DNA of 15,408 bases from Actinomycetota bacterium (GTDB lineage Bacteria; Actinomycetota; Thermoleophilia; Gaiellales; Gaiellaceae), in assembly GCA_005885565.1 (NCBI GenBank), contig VAXK01000062.1:1-15408 (forward strand). The letters run 5' to 3'. The notes beneath the pieces were generated by a model, which did no database searches, had not been told where the DNA came from, and saw only the letters and a list, made by a program, of their open reading frames with translations. Positions 1-7,211 of this stretch are shown here, one piece after another. Positions within the stretch are counted from its first letter, which is position 1; every line of letters begins with the position of its first letter. Position numbers and translations under genes: made by a program.

Positions 1-975
1 CTTCAGGTGCAGCGACACCTCCGTCTTCGGCCCGACCTGCAGCACGCTCACGTTGTGGATCTCGCGCACGCGCGGCACCCGCATCGCCGCCGCCCGGGCG
101 CGCTCCCGGATCGCGTCGTCGCCGGGCAGCGGCTCGACGTGGACGACGACGTCGCTCGCCGGCAGCGCGCGCTGGACGGCTTCTTCGACCGCGTCCGCGG
201 CCGCGTGCCCTTGCTCGACCGCGGCACCCGGCGAGACGCCGATGACCACGTCTGCGAAGTGCCGCCCGGCCGCCTGCCGCATGCGGAGCCGCCGTAGCTC
301 GACCGGCGGCCTGAGCCTGGCGATCGCGGCCCGCGCCGCCTCCAGCGCCTCGGCCGGCGCGCGGTCCATGAGCACGTCGACGTTCCGCCGCATCAGCCGG
401 CCGGCCGCGACGAGCACGAGGACGGCGACGAAGAGGGCGGCGACCGCGTCCGCTCGGGGATGGCCGGCGCGGACGAGCACGAGCCCGACGAGCACCGCGG
501 CCGAGCCGGCGAAGTCGGACGCGAAGTGGAGCGCGTTCGACGAGAGCGCGGCGCTGCCGTACCGCCGTGCGGCGCGCATCGACACGGCCGTTCGACCCAG
601 GTCGACGACGAGGACGACGCCGATCACGACGAGCGCGTACCACGGAGCGTGAACCCGGCCGGGCGTCGAGCCGGCGAGTCGCACGATCGACCGCTCCGCG
701 ATCACGAGGCTGGCGAGGACGAGGATCGCCGCCTCGGCCAGGGCCGCGAGGTGCTCGGCCTTGCCGTGCCCGTACGCGTGGCCGGTGTCGGCGGGCCGCC
801 CGGCGACGCCGACGGCGAAGAACGTGAGCAGCGCGGCCACGAGATCCGTTCCCGAGTGAGCCGCCTCGGAGACGAGCCCGAGGCTGTGCGTCGCGAGACC
901 CGTCGCCAGCTTGAGCGCGATCAGCGCGGCCGCCGCCGCGACCGAGACGAGTGCCGTTCGCCGTTGCGGGCTCAC
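1..975 (-). CDS. Cation diffusion facilitator (CDF) transporter, C-terminus cut by window edge
   Basis: Inner-membrane divalent cation/proton antiporter of the CDF family, probably an exporter of zinc or a similar metal. The visible 325 residues include the TM2 metal site His40-x3-Asp44, the family hallmark with YGHGKAEH at about residues 68-75, and the TM5 site His150-x3-Asp154. The C-terminal cytoplasmic dimerisation domain follows, with HNVSV...VGPKTEVSLHLK running off the left edge. A His-Asp/His-Asp site is typical of Zn-type CDFs, so zinc is a family-based inference. GTG at 973-975 is chosen because the first membrane helix begins only a few residues later. The gene lies downstream of the secreted six-cysteine gene on the same strand, with a terminator-like hairpin between them, so it is probably a separate transcript. 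The very C-terminus is not visible. Confidence 0.9.
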   Translation of the reverse strand, partial: MSPQRRTALVSVAAAAALIALKLATGLATHSLGLVSEAAHSGTDLVAALLTFFAVGVAGRPADTGHAYGHGKAEHLAALAEAAILVLASLVIAERSIVRLAGSTPGRVHAPWYALVVIGVVLVVDLGRTAVSMRAARRYGSAALSSNALHFASDFAGSAAVLVGLVLVRAGHPRADAVAALFVAVLVLVAAGRLMRRNVDVLMDRAPAEALEAARAAIARLRPPVELRRLRMRQAAGRHFADVVIGVSPGAAVEQGHAAADAVEEAVQRALPASDVVVHVEPLPGDDAIRERARAAAMRVPRVREIHNVSVLQVGPKTEVSLHLK

Positions 976-997
976 GGCCGGAAGGATCGCATGGGTC

Positions 998-1029
998 GTG
1001 GAAGAGCCCGACGAAGCGGGCCCTTCCAC
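998..1029 (-). terminator. Strong hairpin after the secreted-protein gene, likely terminator
   Basis: The inverted repeat is GTGGAAG-A-GCCCG, loop ACGAAG, then CGGGC-C-CTTCCAC. This gives 12 base pairs with one A/C mismatch. It begins 11 bp past the stop codon of the minus-strand gene ending at 1041 and lies just before the CDF start. There is no clear U-tract after it, as is common in GC-rich actinobacteria, so intrinsic termination is inferred from position and stem strength only. Confidence 0.6.
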
Positions 1030-1040
1030 AGCACCGAAAG

Positions 1041-1637
1041 CTACGACGTCGCGATGTCGCCGACGAACTGCTCGGACACGCCGTTCGTGCCCTTGTCCTG
1101 CCAGTGGCGGTAGCGCAGCGTCGGGTCGGGCGAGCTGTACTCGAAGTTGAACTTGCAGCCCGCGAAGCCCTCGAGGCACGTGAGCTTCGCCGTCGCCCCG
1201 AAGAACGCCGCGACGAAGGCGGTGGTGCTCGCGCCGCACGTCGCGTTGCACGCCGCGGTCGGGTCGAACGTTCCGCCGGACACCGTGCCCGTCAGGTAGC
1301 CGCGGAACTTCCCGTGGACACCCGCAGCGACCGTCGAGCCGTGCTTGCCCTTCGGCGCGCACTTACCTGGGCTGTCGCCGCCGAGCGTGACGAAGGTCCC
1401 CCGATCTTTCCGAGTCAGGGTGAACGTGCCGTCCGAGTGGCGCCTGACCTTCCATGTGCGACGGCTGGTGTCGGTCGCCCACGGACCGCCGCACGAGCCG
1501 TTGTCGACCGCGGTGATCGCGAACGTGAAGCGCTTCACCTTCTTGCCCTTGCCGGCGCCGCCCGGAGCGGCGAGACCCGTCGCCGCCAGCGCGAGCAGGC
1601 CGAGCACGAGCGTCGCCAGGACGAGTGTGCGTTTCAT
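1041..1637 (-). CDS. Secreted six-cysteine protein of unknown function
   Basis: A 198-residue exported protein that I do not recognise. An N-terminal signal peptide is clear: Lys/Arg at residues 2-3, then a Leu/Ala/Val-rich hydrophobic stretch to about residue 23. The mature part starts with a basic segment (GKGKKVKR) and is rich in Gly, Thr and Phe. It contains exactly six cysteines, at 49, 93, 130, 134, 154 and 161, an even number compatible with three disulfides outside the cell. A beta-rich fold is likely from the alternating hydrophobic pattern. The ATG at 1635-1637 is well supported by an AGGGGG Shine-Dalgarno 7 nt upstream. The gene appears to be its own transcription unit, with paired hairpins in its leader and a terminator-like hairpin after its stop. 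The function is unknown. Confidence 0.8.
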   Translation of the reverse strand: MKRTLVLATLVLGLLALAATGLAAPGGAGKGKKVKRFTFAITAVDNGSCGGPWATDTSRRTWKVRRHSDGTFTLTRKDRGTFVTLGGDSPGKCAPKGKHGSTVAAGVHGKFRGYLTGTVSGGTFDPTAACNATCGASTTAFVAAFFGATAKLTCLEGFAGCKFNFEYSSPDPTLRYRHWQDKGTNGVSEQFVGDIATS

Positions 1638-1653
1638 GAGAGCTCCCCCTTCG

Positions 1654-1706
1654 ATAGCCGTCTGCGTTTGCGGAGAGGCGGCTATGCAGGCATTTTCCCC
1701 GCCTGC
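1654..1706 (-). promoter_or_regulatory. Two tandem hairpins in the leader of the secreted-protein gene
   Basis: Reading the minus strand, the first stem is GCAGGC / GCCTGC (1706-1686) with a 9-nt loop GGGGAAAAT. It is followed directly by ATAGCCG ... CGGCTAT (1685-1654), whose interior also pairs (TCTCCG, CAAA, CGCAGA, one C/C mismatch). The second stem ends 3 nt before the Shine-Dalgarno of the secreted protein. The first stem could terminate the upstream DUF2071 transcript, and the second could influence ribosome access. Neither role is shown. I could not match the pair to a known riboswitch class. Confidence 0.4.
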
Positions 1707-1738
1707 GCCGGCCGTCGAACCTACGCTTTACGTCTCGC

Positions 1739-2425
1739 TTACGTGTCCGGCACGCACTCGAGCGGCCAGACCACGACGTCCTGGACGCGCGCGAAGTGGA
1801 GGAGCGTCCCCTCGGCGGGAAGCTCCAGCTTCCCGGGAGCCATCGTGTTGAGCTCGATCGTCGCCTCCGCCGCCCGGAGCGGCCACGGCGGGTGGTGGAT
1901 CTCGGCTCGGTGCAGGCGCCCGCGCTCGTCGACGGTGTAGAGGCAGTACCGCTCCGTGAGGAACTCCTCGAGCGACTCGGGCGCGGCGTGGAGCTCCTCG
2001 CCGCTGGGCCGGTACCTCGCGCTGAAGACGTGCGGGCCCTGCCGGTTCCCCACGCGCGCCGACTCGAACTCGATCCACTCGCCGCGCGGAGTCGCGTCGA
2101 TCCGGGCCTGGAAGTACGGCAGCTTGTACGTCCGCCGCGCGGCCTCGACGGCGAGCCGGCTCGACGCGTCCAGGCTGAAGAACCAGATCCCCGGCTTGCC
2201 GCCGGCGGTGACGTAGGTGCGCACGTTGAGCTCGAGGAAGCTCGACACGCGCGGCAGGGGCAGCGTCCCGCGCAGGCGGAGCGCGCCGACGCGAAACGGC
2301 GTGATCCCGAGCCACGCGGTGCCCTCGTGCGTCTGGAGCCGCACCGCGTCCGGCAGGAGGCGGCGGAGCGCGTCGGCGTCCACCGGCCAGTGCGCGAAGA
2401 GCAGGTTTTCCAAGGTCTGGCCCAT
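1739..2425 (-). CDS. DUF2071 / YqjF-family protein
   Basis: A 228-residue soluble protein of the DUF2071 (YqjF) family, whose biochemical function is not established. Family signatures run along its length: LLFAHWPVD (8-16), AWLGITPFR (37-45), ELNVRTYV (65-72), GKPGIWFFSLDA (76-87), LPYFQAR (102-108), FLTERYCLY (155-163), EIHHPPWPL (175-183) and LHFARVQDVVVWPLE (209-223). It therefore looks complete at its C-terminus. ATG at 2423-2425 is the first standard start before the conserved region. The frame stays open further upstream without ATG, GTG or TTG near the conserved N-terminus, so a slightly longer protein from a rare start cannot be excluded. It lies 92 bp downstream of the flippase-like membrane protein on the same strand and may be cotranscribed with it. 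Confidence 0.88.
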   Translation of the reverse strand: MGQTLENLLFAHWPVDADALRRLLPDAVRLQTHEGTAWLGITPFRVGALRLRGTLPLPRVSSFLELNVRTYVTAGGKPGIWFFSLDASSRLAVEAARRTYKLPYFQARIDATPRGEWIEFESARVGNRQGPHVFSARYRPSGEELHAAPESLEEFLTERYCLYTVDERGRLHRAEIHHPPWPLRAAEATIELNTMAPGKLELPAEGTLLHFARVQDVVVWPLECVPDT

Positions 2426-2517
2426 CCGCCACGAGCCCGGCGGCAGCGGCCACGGGCGGTGCTCGGTCTCTCGGAGGGAGGCGGCCTGGCGGGCTGGCGC
2501 TTGAAGGTAGCCGGCGC

Positions 2518-3462
2518 TCAGGCGCCGAACTGTAGCGCCGCCCGGGAGAGGTCGACGAAGCGGCGTCCGTACAGCGCGAGGCCGACGAGAGCGGCCGCGG
2601 CGGCCGCGACGCTGACGACGACCGGAGCGAGCAGGCTCACCGCGACGGCGTGGGCGCCCGCCTTGTGGACGATCGCCAGCGCGCCGAGCGCGGCGCCCTG
2701 GTAGACGCCCGCGTTCCCGGGCAGGAGCGGCGCGGTGTTCGCGAGGCCGGTGACGAGCATGTAGAGGAGCGCCGCCCGAACGCTCACGTCGAGGTGGAGC
2801 GCGTGCAGGAGCAGGAAGACGCCGACGCCCCTGGCGATCCACGTCGTGAGCAGGATCCCGAGCGCGAGCCCGATCACCCGCGGCGGCGCGGCCGCGGCGG
2901 CGAGGAAGCGGTCGACGGCGCGCGGGAGACGGCGCCCGATCCGCCGGTGCACGAGGCCCGCGAGCGCGATCCCGGCCGACGCGGCGGCGAGCCCGCCGAC
3001 GACCGTCCAGCGCGCCCAGCTCGGCAGCGGCAGGAAGAACGCGGAGACCGCACCGACGAGCGCGAACGCGATCATCTCCACGAGGTGCGCGCACAGGAGG
3101 CTTCCGCCCGCGCGCGGCAGGCCCGGCCAGCGCTTTCCCGCCGAGACCTTCAGGACTGCGACCTTCGACCCTTCGCCCAGGCGGCCCGGGAGCACCGTGT
3201 CGAGGAACGAGCCCACCGCGCTCGCGGTGTAGACGGCGCGGAAGCCGACCGGCTCGCGAAGCGTCGACGACCAGGCCCAGGCCCGGAGCGGCTGCACGCC
3301 GGCCGAGATCGCGAAGGCGCCTGCGAGGAGGAACCAGTTCGGCGTCGTCGCCGCGTGGAGCACCGTCGTTCCGGTCCGGTGCGCGACGAGGGCAAACCCG
3401 CCGACGGTCGCGAGGGCGATGGCGAGCGTGAGGTAGACGGTGAGGGACCGGCGGGAGCGCAA
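2518..3462 (-). CDS. LPG_synthase_TM-family (flippase-like) integral membrane protein
   Basis: A 314-residue polytopic membrane protein matching the membrane domain of lysylphosphatidylglycerol synthase/flippase (MprF-like, COG0392). Conserved loop motifs are PGRLGEGSK (92-100) and LLPGNAGVYQGA (246-257), both diagnostic of this family. About eight hydrophobic segments are visible. The soluble aminoacyl-transferase domain of MprF is absent. Stand-alone members are usually annotated as putative lipid or isoprenoid-linked substrate flippases, and the substrate here is unknown. The start is TTG at 3460-3462, which places Met-Arg-Ser-Arg-Arg just before the first helix. No strong ribosome-binding site is seen. 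It sits 92 bp downstream of HPPD on the same strand, with inverted repeats in the gap, so it is likely a separate unit. Confidence 0.85.
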   Translation of the reverse strand: MRSRRSLTVYLTLAIALATVGGFALVAHRTGTTVLHAATTPNWFLLAGAFAISAGVQPLRAWAWSSTLREPVGFRAVYTASAVGSFLDTVLPGRLGEGSKVAVLKVSAGKRWPGLPRAGGSLLCAHLVEMIAFALVGAVSAFFLPLPSWARWTVVGGLAAASAGIALAGLVHRRIGRRLPRAVDRFLAAAAAPPRVIGLALGILLTTWIARGVGVFLLLHALHLDVSVRAALLYMLVTGLANTAPLLPGNAGVYQGAALGALAIVHKAGAHAVAVSLLAPVVVSVAAAAAALVGLALYGRRFVDLSRAALQFGA

Positions 3463-3474
3463 CGAGGTTCTAAC

Positions 3475-3527
3475 CCGCCATCGGCGGATCGAGGTGCGGA
3501 AGGCCAGCCCTCGTTCGGGCGATCCGC
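3475..3527 (-). repeat. Inverted repeats between HPPD and the flippase-like gene
   Basis: Two overlapping inverted repeats fall in the gap between the HPPD stop (3555) and the next gene. One is CCGCC-ATC-GGCGG (3475-3487). The other is an exact 8-bp pair, GCGGATCG (3484-3491) with CGATCCGC (3520-3527), enclosing 28 nt. The two share bases, so only one can form at a time. They may end the HPPD operon transcript or form the leader of the downstream gene. No U-tract is visible. Confidence 0.35.
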
Positions 3528-3554
3528 GGCGAATCCTGTCGGAGGACGCGACGC

Positions 3555-4655
3555 CTACAAGTTTCCGCGCAAAGCCTGTTCGCGCTCGATCGCTTCGAAG
3601 AGGGCCTTGAAGTTGCCGTCCCCGAAGCCACGCGCCCCGTGGCGCTCGATCACCTCGAAGAAGAGTGTGGGCCGGTCCTGGGCGGTCTTCGTGAAGATCT
3701 GCAGCAGGTAGCCGTCGTCGTCGCGATCCGCCAGGATGCGCAGCCGCCGCAGGTCCTCGTACGACTCGTCGATCTCGCCGACGCGGTCGCCGACGTCCTC
3801 GTAGTAGGCCTCCGGCGTGTCGAGGAAGAGGACGCCGCGCTCCTTCAGCGCCTCGACCGTCTTCACGATGTCGTTCGTCGCGAGCGCGACGTGCTGGACG
3901 CCCGGACCCCCGTAGAAGTCGAGGTACTCCTCGATCTGGCTCTTGCGCCTGCCCTCGGCGGGCTCGTTGAGCGGGAACTTGATCTTCCCCTCACCGCCGA
4001 ACATGACCTTGGACATGAGGGCCGAGTACTCCGTGGAGATGTCCTCGTCGGAGAAGTGGATCATCTCCCTGAAGCCCATCACGCGCTCGTAGAAGCCGAC
4101 CCACTCGTCCATCCGCCCGAGCTCGACGTTGCCGACCACGTGGTCGATCGCCTGGAGGCCGACGCCCGGCGCGTGGCGACCGTTCTCCGAGCGCGAGACG
4201 TAGCCCGGCGCGAAGGGGCCGCGGTACTCGGCGCGGTTCACGAAGGAGTGCACCGTGTCGCCGTAGAGCCCGATCGCGGAGACCTCGAGCCGGCCGTGCT
4301 CGTCCTCGAGCCAGTGCGGCTCCACGACGCCGCGCGCGCCGCGCTGGACGGCCTGCCGGTACGCCTCGGCCGCGTCCGGGACGGCGAGCGCGACGTCCTT
4401 CACGCCGTCGCCGTGCCGGCAGACGTGCCTCGAGATCTCGTGGTCCTCGCGCAGCGGGCTCGTGAGGACGAAGCGGATGTCCCCCTGCTCGAGCACGTAC
4501 GAGGCGCGGTCGCGCACGCCGGTCTCGGGCCCGGTGTACGCCGTCGTCGTGAAGCCGAACGCGCGCTCGTAGAAATACGCCGCCTGCTTCGCGTTCCCGA
4601 CCCAGAGCTCGACGTGATCCCAACCGAGAAGCGGCATGAAGTCGGGCGAGCTCAC
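3555..4655 (-). CDS. hppD: 4-hydroxyphenylpyruvate dioxygenase
   Basis: A cytosolic Fe(II)-dependent dioxygenase that converts 4-hydroxyphenylpyruvate to homogentisate, the committed step of tyrosine catabolism and of tocopherol/pyomelanin-type pathways. It is 366 residues long, the normal bacterial size, with two vicinal-oxygen-chelate repeats. The metal ligands are His172 (AIDHVVGNV), His255 (GVQHVALAT) and Glu334 (LFFEVIERHG). The substrate-pocket segment KFPLNEP (226-232) and the C-terminal gate helix RGFGDGNFKALFEAIERE (342-359) are intact. The start used is GTG at 4653-4655; an in-frame ATG lies six codons later and is also possible. It is the last gene of a four-gene minus-strand run and begins 9 bp after the GalT-like stop. 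No homogentisate dioxygenase or other tyrosine-catabolic gene is nearby in the window. Confidence 0.96.
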   Translation of the reverse strand: MSSPDFMPLLGWDHVELWVGNAKQAAYFYERAFGFTTTAYTGPETGVRDRASYVLEQGDIRFVLTSPLREDHEISRHVCRHGDGVKDVALAVPDAAEAYRQAVQRGARGVVEPHWLEDEHGRLEVSAIGLYGDTVHSFVNRAEYRGPFAPGYVSRSENGRHAPGVGLQAIDHVVGNVELGRMDEWVGFYERVMGFREMIHFSDEDISTEYSALMSKVMFGGEGKIKFPLNEPAEGRRKSQIEEYLDFYGGPGVQHVALATNDIVKTVEALKERGVLFLDTPEAYYEDVGDRVGEIDESYEDLRRLRILADRDDDGYLLQIFTKTAQDRPTLFFEVIERHGARGFGDGNFKALFEAIEREQALRGNL

Positions 4656-4664
4656 AGACGGATG

Positions 4665-5675
4665 TTAACCCGGCTTGGTGAAACGATCTCCTGCGGCCCG
4701 CGCGAGCTCCTCCGGGCTCGTATCGATCGCGGCCTCCCAGTGGAGGCGTTCGAGGCACGTGGCGTCGGAGCGGTAGAACGGCGTGAGGCTCGACCGGCAG
4801 ATCATCCGCAGGTTCAGCGGATATCCGTCCGTGCCGGGCGGAGCGCCGTAGAGCGCGAGATTGAAGCTGCCGTACCCGAGCTCGGCGTAGAGGCCGGCGG
4901 CGGTTGCGACCCCGGCGCCGAGCTCCTCGACCGTCTCCTCGTCGAGCGACGCTGGCGAGGCGACGCCCGGGACGAACGCGCGCAGCTCGCACGGTCCCAG
5001 AGGCGCGAAGCTCGCGAGCCACTCCACCCGGGCCCGGCCGCCGAGGTAGCGGACGCCCTCCGCCCGCTCGTGCGCGAGGTAGTCGCGGAAGCGGCCTGCG
5101 GGCACCTGAGCAAGCAGACGCTGCATTGTCGTCGGCACCGGGTTCACGGCTCCCTGGAGATGCGGATGGAAGATCGAGCTCCCCGAGGGCAGCATGTGGT
5201 TCGCGTTGATCGAGACCCAGCCGGCGCTCGGGTCGGCCTCCACACACGCGCGGGCCCACGCGACCTGCGCGGCGAGATTGTCCGCGACCAGGCGCGGTGT
5301 GAGCTCGTCGAGCGCGAGGACGTGACGCTCCGGCGAGTAGAGGGAGACGGAGCTGAACCTCGCGTACGGAAGCAGGTTCGGAAAGAGCAGCGCCTCACCG
5401 CGCCGGATCCGCCCCTCTGGAGCGATCTCCGCGGGCAGCTTCGGCGTCGCGGCCTCTGCCCGTTCGGGGCAGAACGGACACCCTGCGCGCGTCCGCTCGC
5501 CGAGGGCGCGCAGCTCGTCCGGGTCCTGAGGTGGGAGAAGGCCCGCAGCCGACAGCAAGCGCGCCGTGTGGCCGGTGAGCGGGTCCTCTCGGACCTCCAC
5601 GCGCAGGGCCCGTGGCTCGAAGCCGCGTTCCGGATCGAGGATCTCGCCGTCGATGATCCAGCGTCGGAACTCCAT
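4665..5675 (-). CDS. GalT-like nucleotidyltransferase (HIT superfamily)
   Basis: A 336-residue soluble enzyme resembling galactose-1-phosphate uridylyltransferase and related HIT-superfamily sugar-1-phosphate nucleotidyl/adenylyltransferases. Visible features are a zinc-type Cys66-x2-Cys69 (GCPFCPE), His118 (SPERH) and the active-site segment SIFHPHLQG with His170, His172 and Gln174. By analogy to GalT, His172 is the nucleophile that forms the uridylyl-enzyme and Gln174 supports it. The second GalT-like repeat continues to the C-terminus. The donor and sugar phosphate cannot be told from sequence, so I leave the symbol empty. The ATG at 5673-5675 follows the MFS stop with no gap (TAAATG), indicating translational coupling. 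HPPD follows 9 bp later. No other Leloir-pathway gene is present, so a role outside galactose catabolism is possible. Confidence 0.85.
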   Translation of the reverse strand: MEFRRWIIDGEILDPERGFEPRALRVEVREDPLTGHTARLLSAAGLLPPQDPDELRALGERTRAGCPFCPERAEAATPKLPAEIAPEGRIRRGEALLFPNLLPYARFSSVSLYSPERHVLALDELTPRLVADNLAAQVAWARACVEADPSAGWVSINANHMLPSGSSIFHPHLQGAVNPVPTTMQRLLAQVPAGRFRDYLAHERAEGVRYLGGRARVEWLASFAPLGPCELRAFVPGVASPASLDEETVEELGAGVATAAGLYAELGYGSFNLALYGAPPGTDGYPLNLRMICRSSLTPFYRSDATCLERLHWEAAIDTSPEELARAAGDRFTKPG

Positions 5676-7211
5676 TTACCGAGCCGCCGCGCGCGTCCCC
5701 GGCTGCGGTGACGCCTCGTCCCCGACGGCCACGTCCTCGAAGCCGCGGCGCAGCGGCACCTCGCGGATCCACAGGATCGACACGACGAGGACGACGCCGC
5801 ACACGACCGCCGAGGCCAGGAAGGCCGGGTGGAGCGCGTTCGCGAGCGCCACGCGCAGCCGCAGCGGCAAGCGGTGCGAGAGCTGCTCGTGCCCCCGCGC
5901 GGCACGCGGCAGCCCCTGGTTCACGATCACGCCCATCAGCGTCACGCCGAGCGTCGCCCCGATCGAGCGAGCGAACTGCGTCAGCGCCGTCGCCGAGCCC
6001 ATCTGCCGCACCGGCACCGAGTTCTGCACCGAGAGGACGAACATCTGCATCATCGCGCCGAGCCCGATCCCGGCGACGACCATGTTCCGCGCCGCGACGC
6101 CGTTCGTCGTCGATGGCCCCATCCGCGCGAGCAGGAGCATGCCGATCCCGAGCACGATCGGGCCGACGATCGTGTTCGGCCGGTAGCGGCCGATCCGCGA
6201 GACGAGCTGCCCCGACACGAAGCTCGTCGTCACCGCGCCGAGCATGAACGGCGTGAGCACGACGCCCGAGGAAGTCGCCGACGTGCCGATCACGCCCTGT
6301 ACGAAGAGCGGCACGAAGGCGATCGTGCCGAACATCGCCATGCCGACGAGCGCGACGCAGACGATGCTCGCCCAGACCGTCCGGTTCCGGAGCAGGCCGA
6401 AGGGCAGGATCGTCTCGCGCACACGGCGCTCGAGCCAGGCGAAGAGCGCGAGCGCGAACGCCGCCGCCGCGAGCGCCCCGACGACGTGGCCGGAGCTCCA
6501 CGCGTACTGGCGCCCGCCCCAGACGAGGCCGAGCAGGAGTCCCGTCGTCCCGGCCGCGAGGGCGGCGGCGCCGGCCGAGTCGATCGAGTGCTCCCGCCGC
6601 GGCGCCCGCTTCGGCATGGTCAGGTAGATGACGAGGAGCGCGAGCCCGCCCACCGGCAGGTTCACGTAGAAGACCCAGCGCCAGCTCGCGTTGTCGACGA
6701 GGAAGCCGCCGACGGCCGGGCCGGCGATCGACGCGGCGGCGAAGACCCCGCCGATCAGGCCCTGGTAGCGGCCGCGGTCGCGCGGCGGGACGATGCTCCC
6801 GACGACCGCAAGCGAGAGCGGGAAGAGCCCGCCCGCGCCGAAGCCTTGAATCGCGCGGAAGACGATCAGCTCGGGCATCCCCCACGCCGCGCCGCAGAGC
6901 GCCGACCCGAGCAGGAAGAGCCCGATGGCGACGAAGAAGAGGGGCCGCCGCCCGTAGACGTCGCCGAGCTTCCCGTACAGCGGCACCGTCACGGTCGTCG
7001 CGAGCATGTACGCGGTGAAGACCCAGGAGTAGCTCGAGAGCCCGCCGAGGTCGCCGACGATCCGCGGCAGCGCGGTCGCGACGATCGTCTGGTCGAGCGC
7101 GGCGAGGAGGAGCGTCACCATCACCCCCGAGTAGATGGCGAGAATCCGCCCGACGGTGAACCGGTAGCCCGACGGCTTGCGTGCGAGCCACGCCCGCAGG
7201 CGCCGCCTCAC
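5676..7211 (-). CDS. MFS exporter of the DHA2 (EmrB/QacA) 14-TM family
   Basis: A 511-residue proton-driven drug or metabolite exporter. The DHA2 signatures are intact: LDQTIVATALPRI in TM1 (39-51), motif A GKLGDVYGRR (80-89) in the TM2-3 loop, motif C GPAVGG (164-169) in TM5, and WRWVFYVNLPVG (177-188). Overall length and the number of hydrophobic segments fit 14 helices. The start is GTG at 7209-7211, which overlaps the TGA of the upstream DMT gene (GTGA), so the two are translationally coupled. Reading further upstream in this frame gives an Arg-rich implausible extension, which I reject. The GalT-like ATG follows its stop directly. The substrate is unknown; operon context suggests a product or intermediate of the HPPD/GalT-like enzymes, which is inference. 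Confidence 0.93.
   Translation of the reverse strand: MRRRLRAWLARKPSGYRFTVGRILAIYSGVMVTLLLAALDQTIVATALPRIVGDLGGLSSYSWVFTAYMLATTVTVPLYGKLGDVYGRRPLFFVAIGLFLLGSALCGAAWGMPELIVFRAIQGFGAGGLFPLSLAVVGSIVPPRDRGRYQGLIGGVFAAASIAGPAVGGFLVDNASWRWVFYVNLPVGGLALLVIYLTMPKRAPRREHSIDSAGAAALAAGTTGLLLGLVWGGRQYAWSSGHVVGALAAAAFALALFAWLERRVRETILPFGLLRNRTVWASIVCVALVGMAMFGTIAFVPLFVQGVIGTSATSSGVVLTPFMLGAVTTSFVSGQLVSRIGRYRPNTIVGPIVLGIGMLLLARMGPSTTNGVAARNMVVAGIGLGAMMQMFVLSVQNSVPVRQMGSATALTQFARSIGATLGVTLMGVIVNQGLPRAARGHEQLSHRLPLRLRVALANALHPAFLASAVVCGVVLVVSILWIREVPLRRGFEDVAVGDEASPQPGTRAAAR

Noticed and set aside
1654..1706. c-di-GMP (GEMM) or other known riboswitch in the leader of the secreted protein
   Set aside because: The strand carries a CGCAAA-like stretch, but the conserved core segments and tetraloop arrangement of that class are not present.
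3639..5711. Long plus-strand open frame of 690 codons opposite HPPD and the GalT-like gene
   Set aside because: It is antisense to two genes with clear family motifs, its product is Arg/Val/Asp-rich without domains, and such mirror frames are normal in GC-rich coding DNA.
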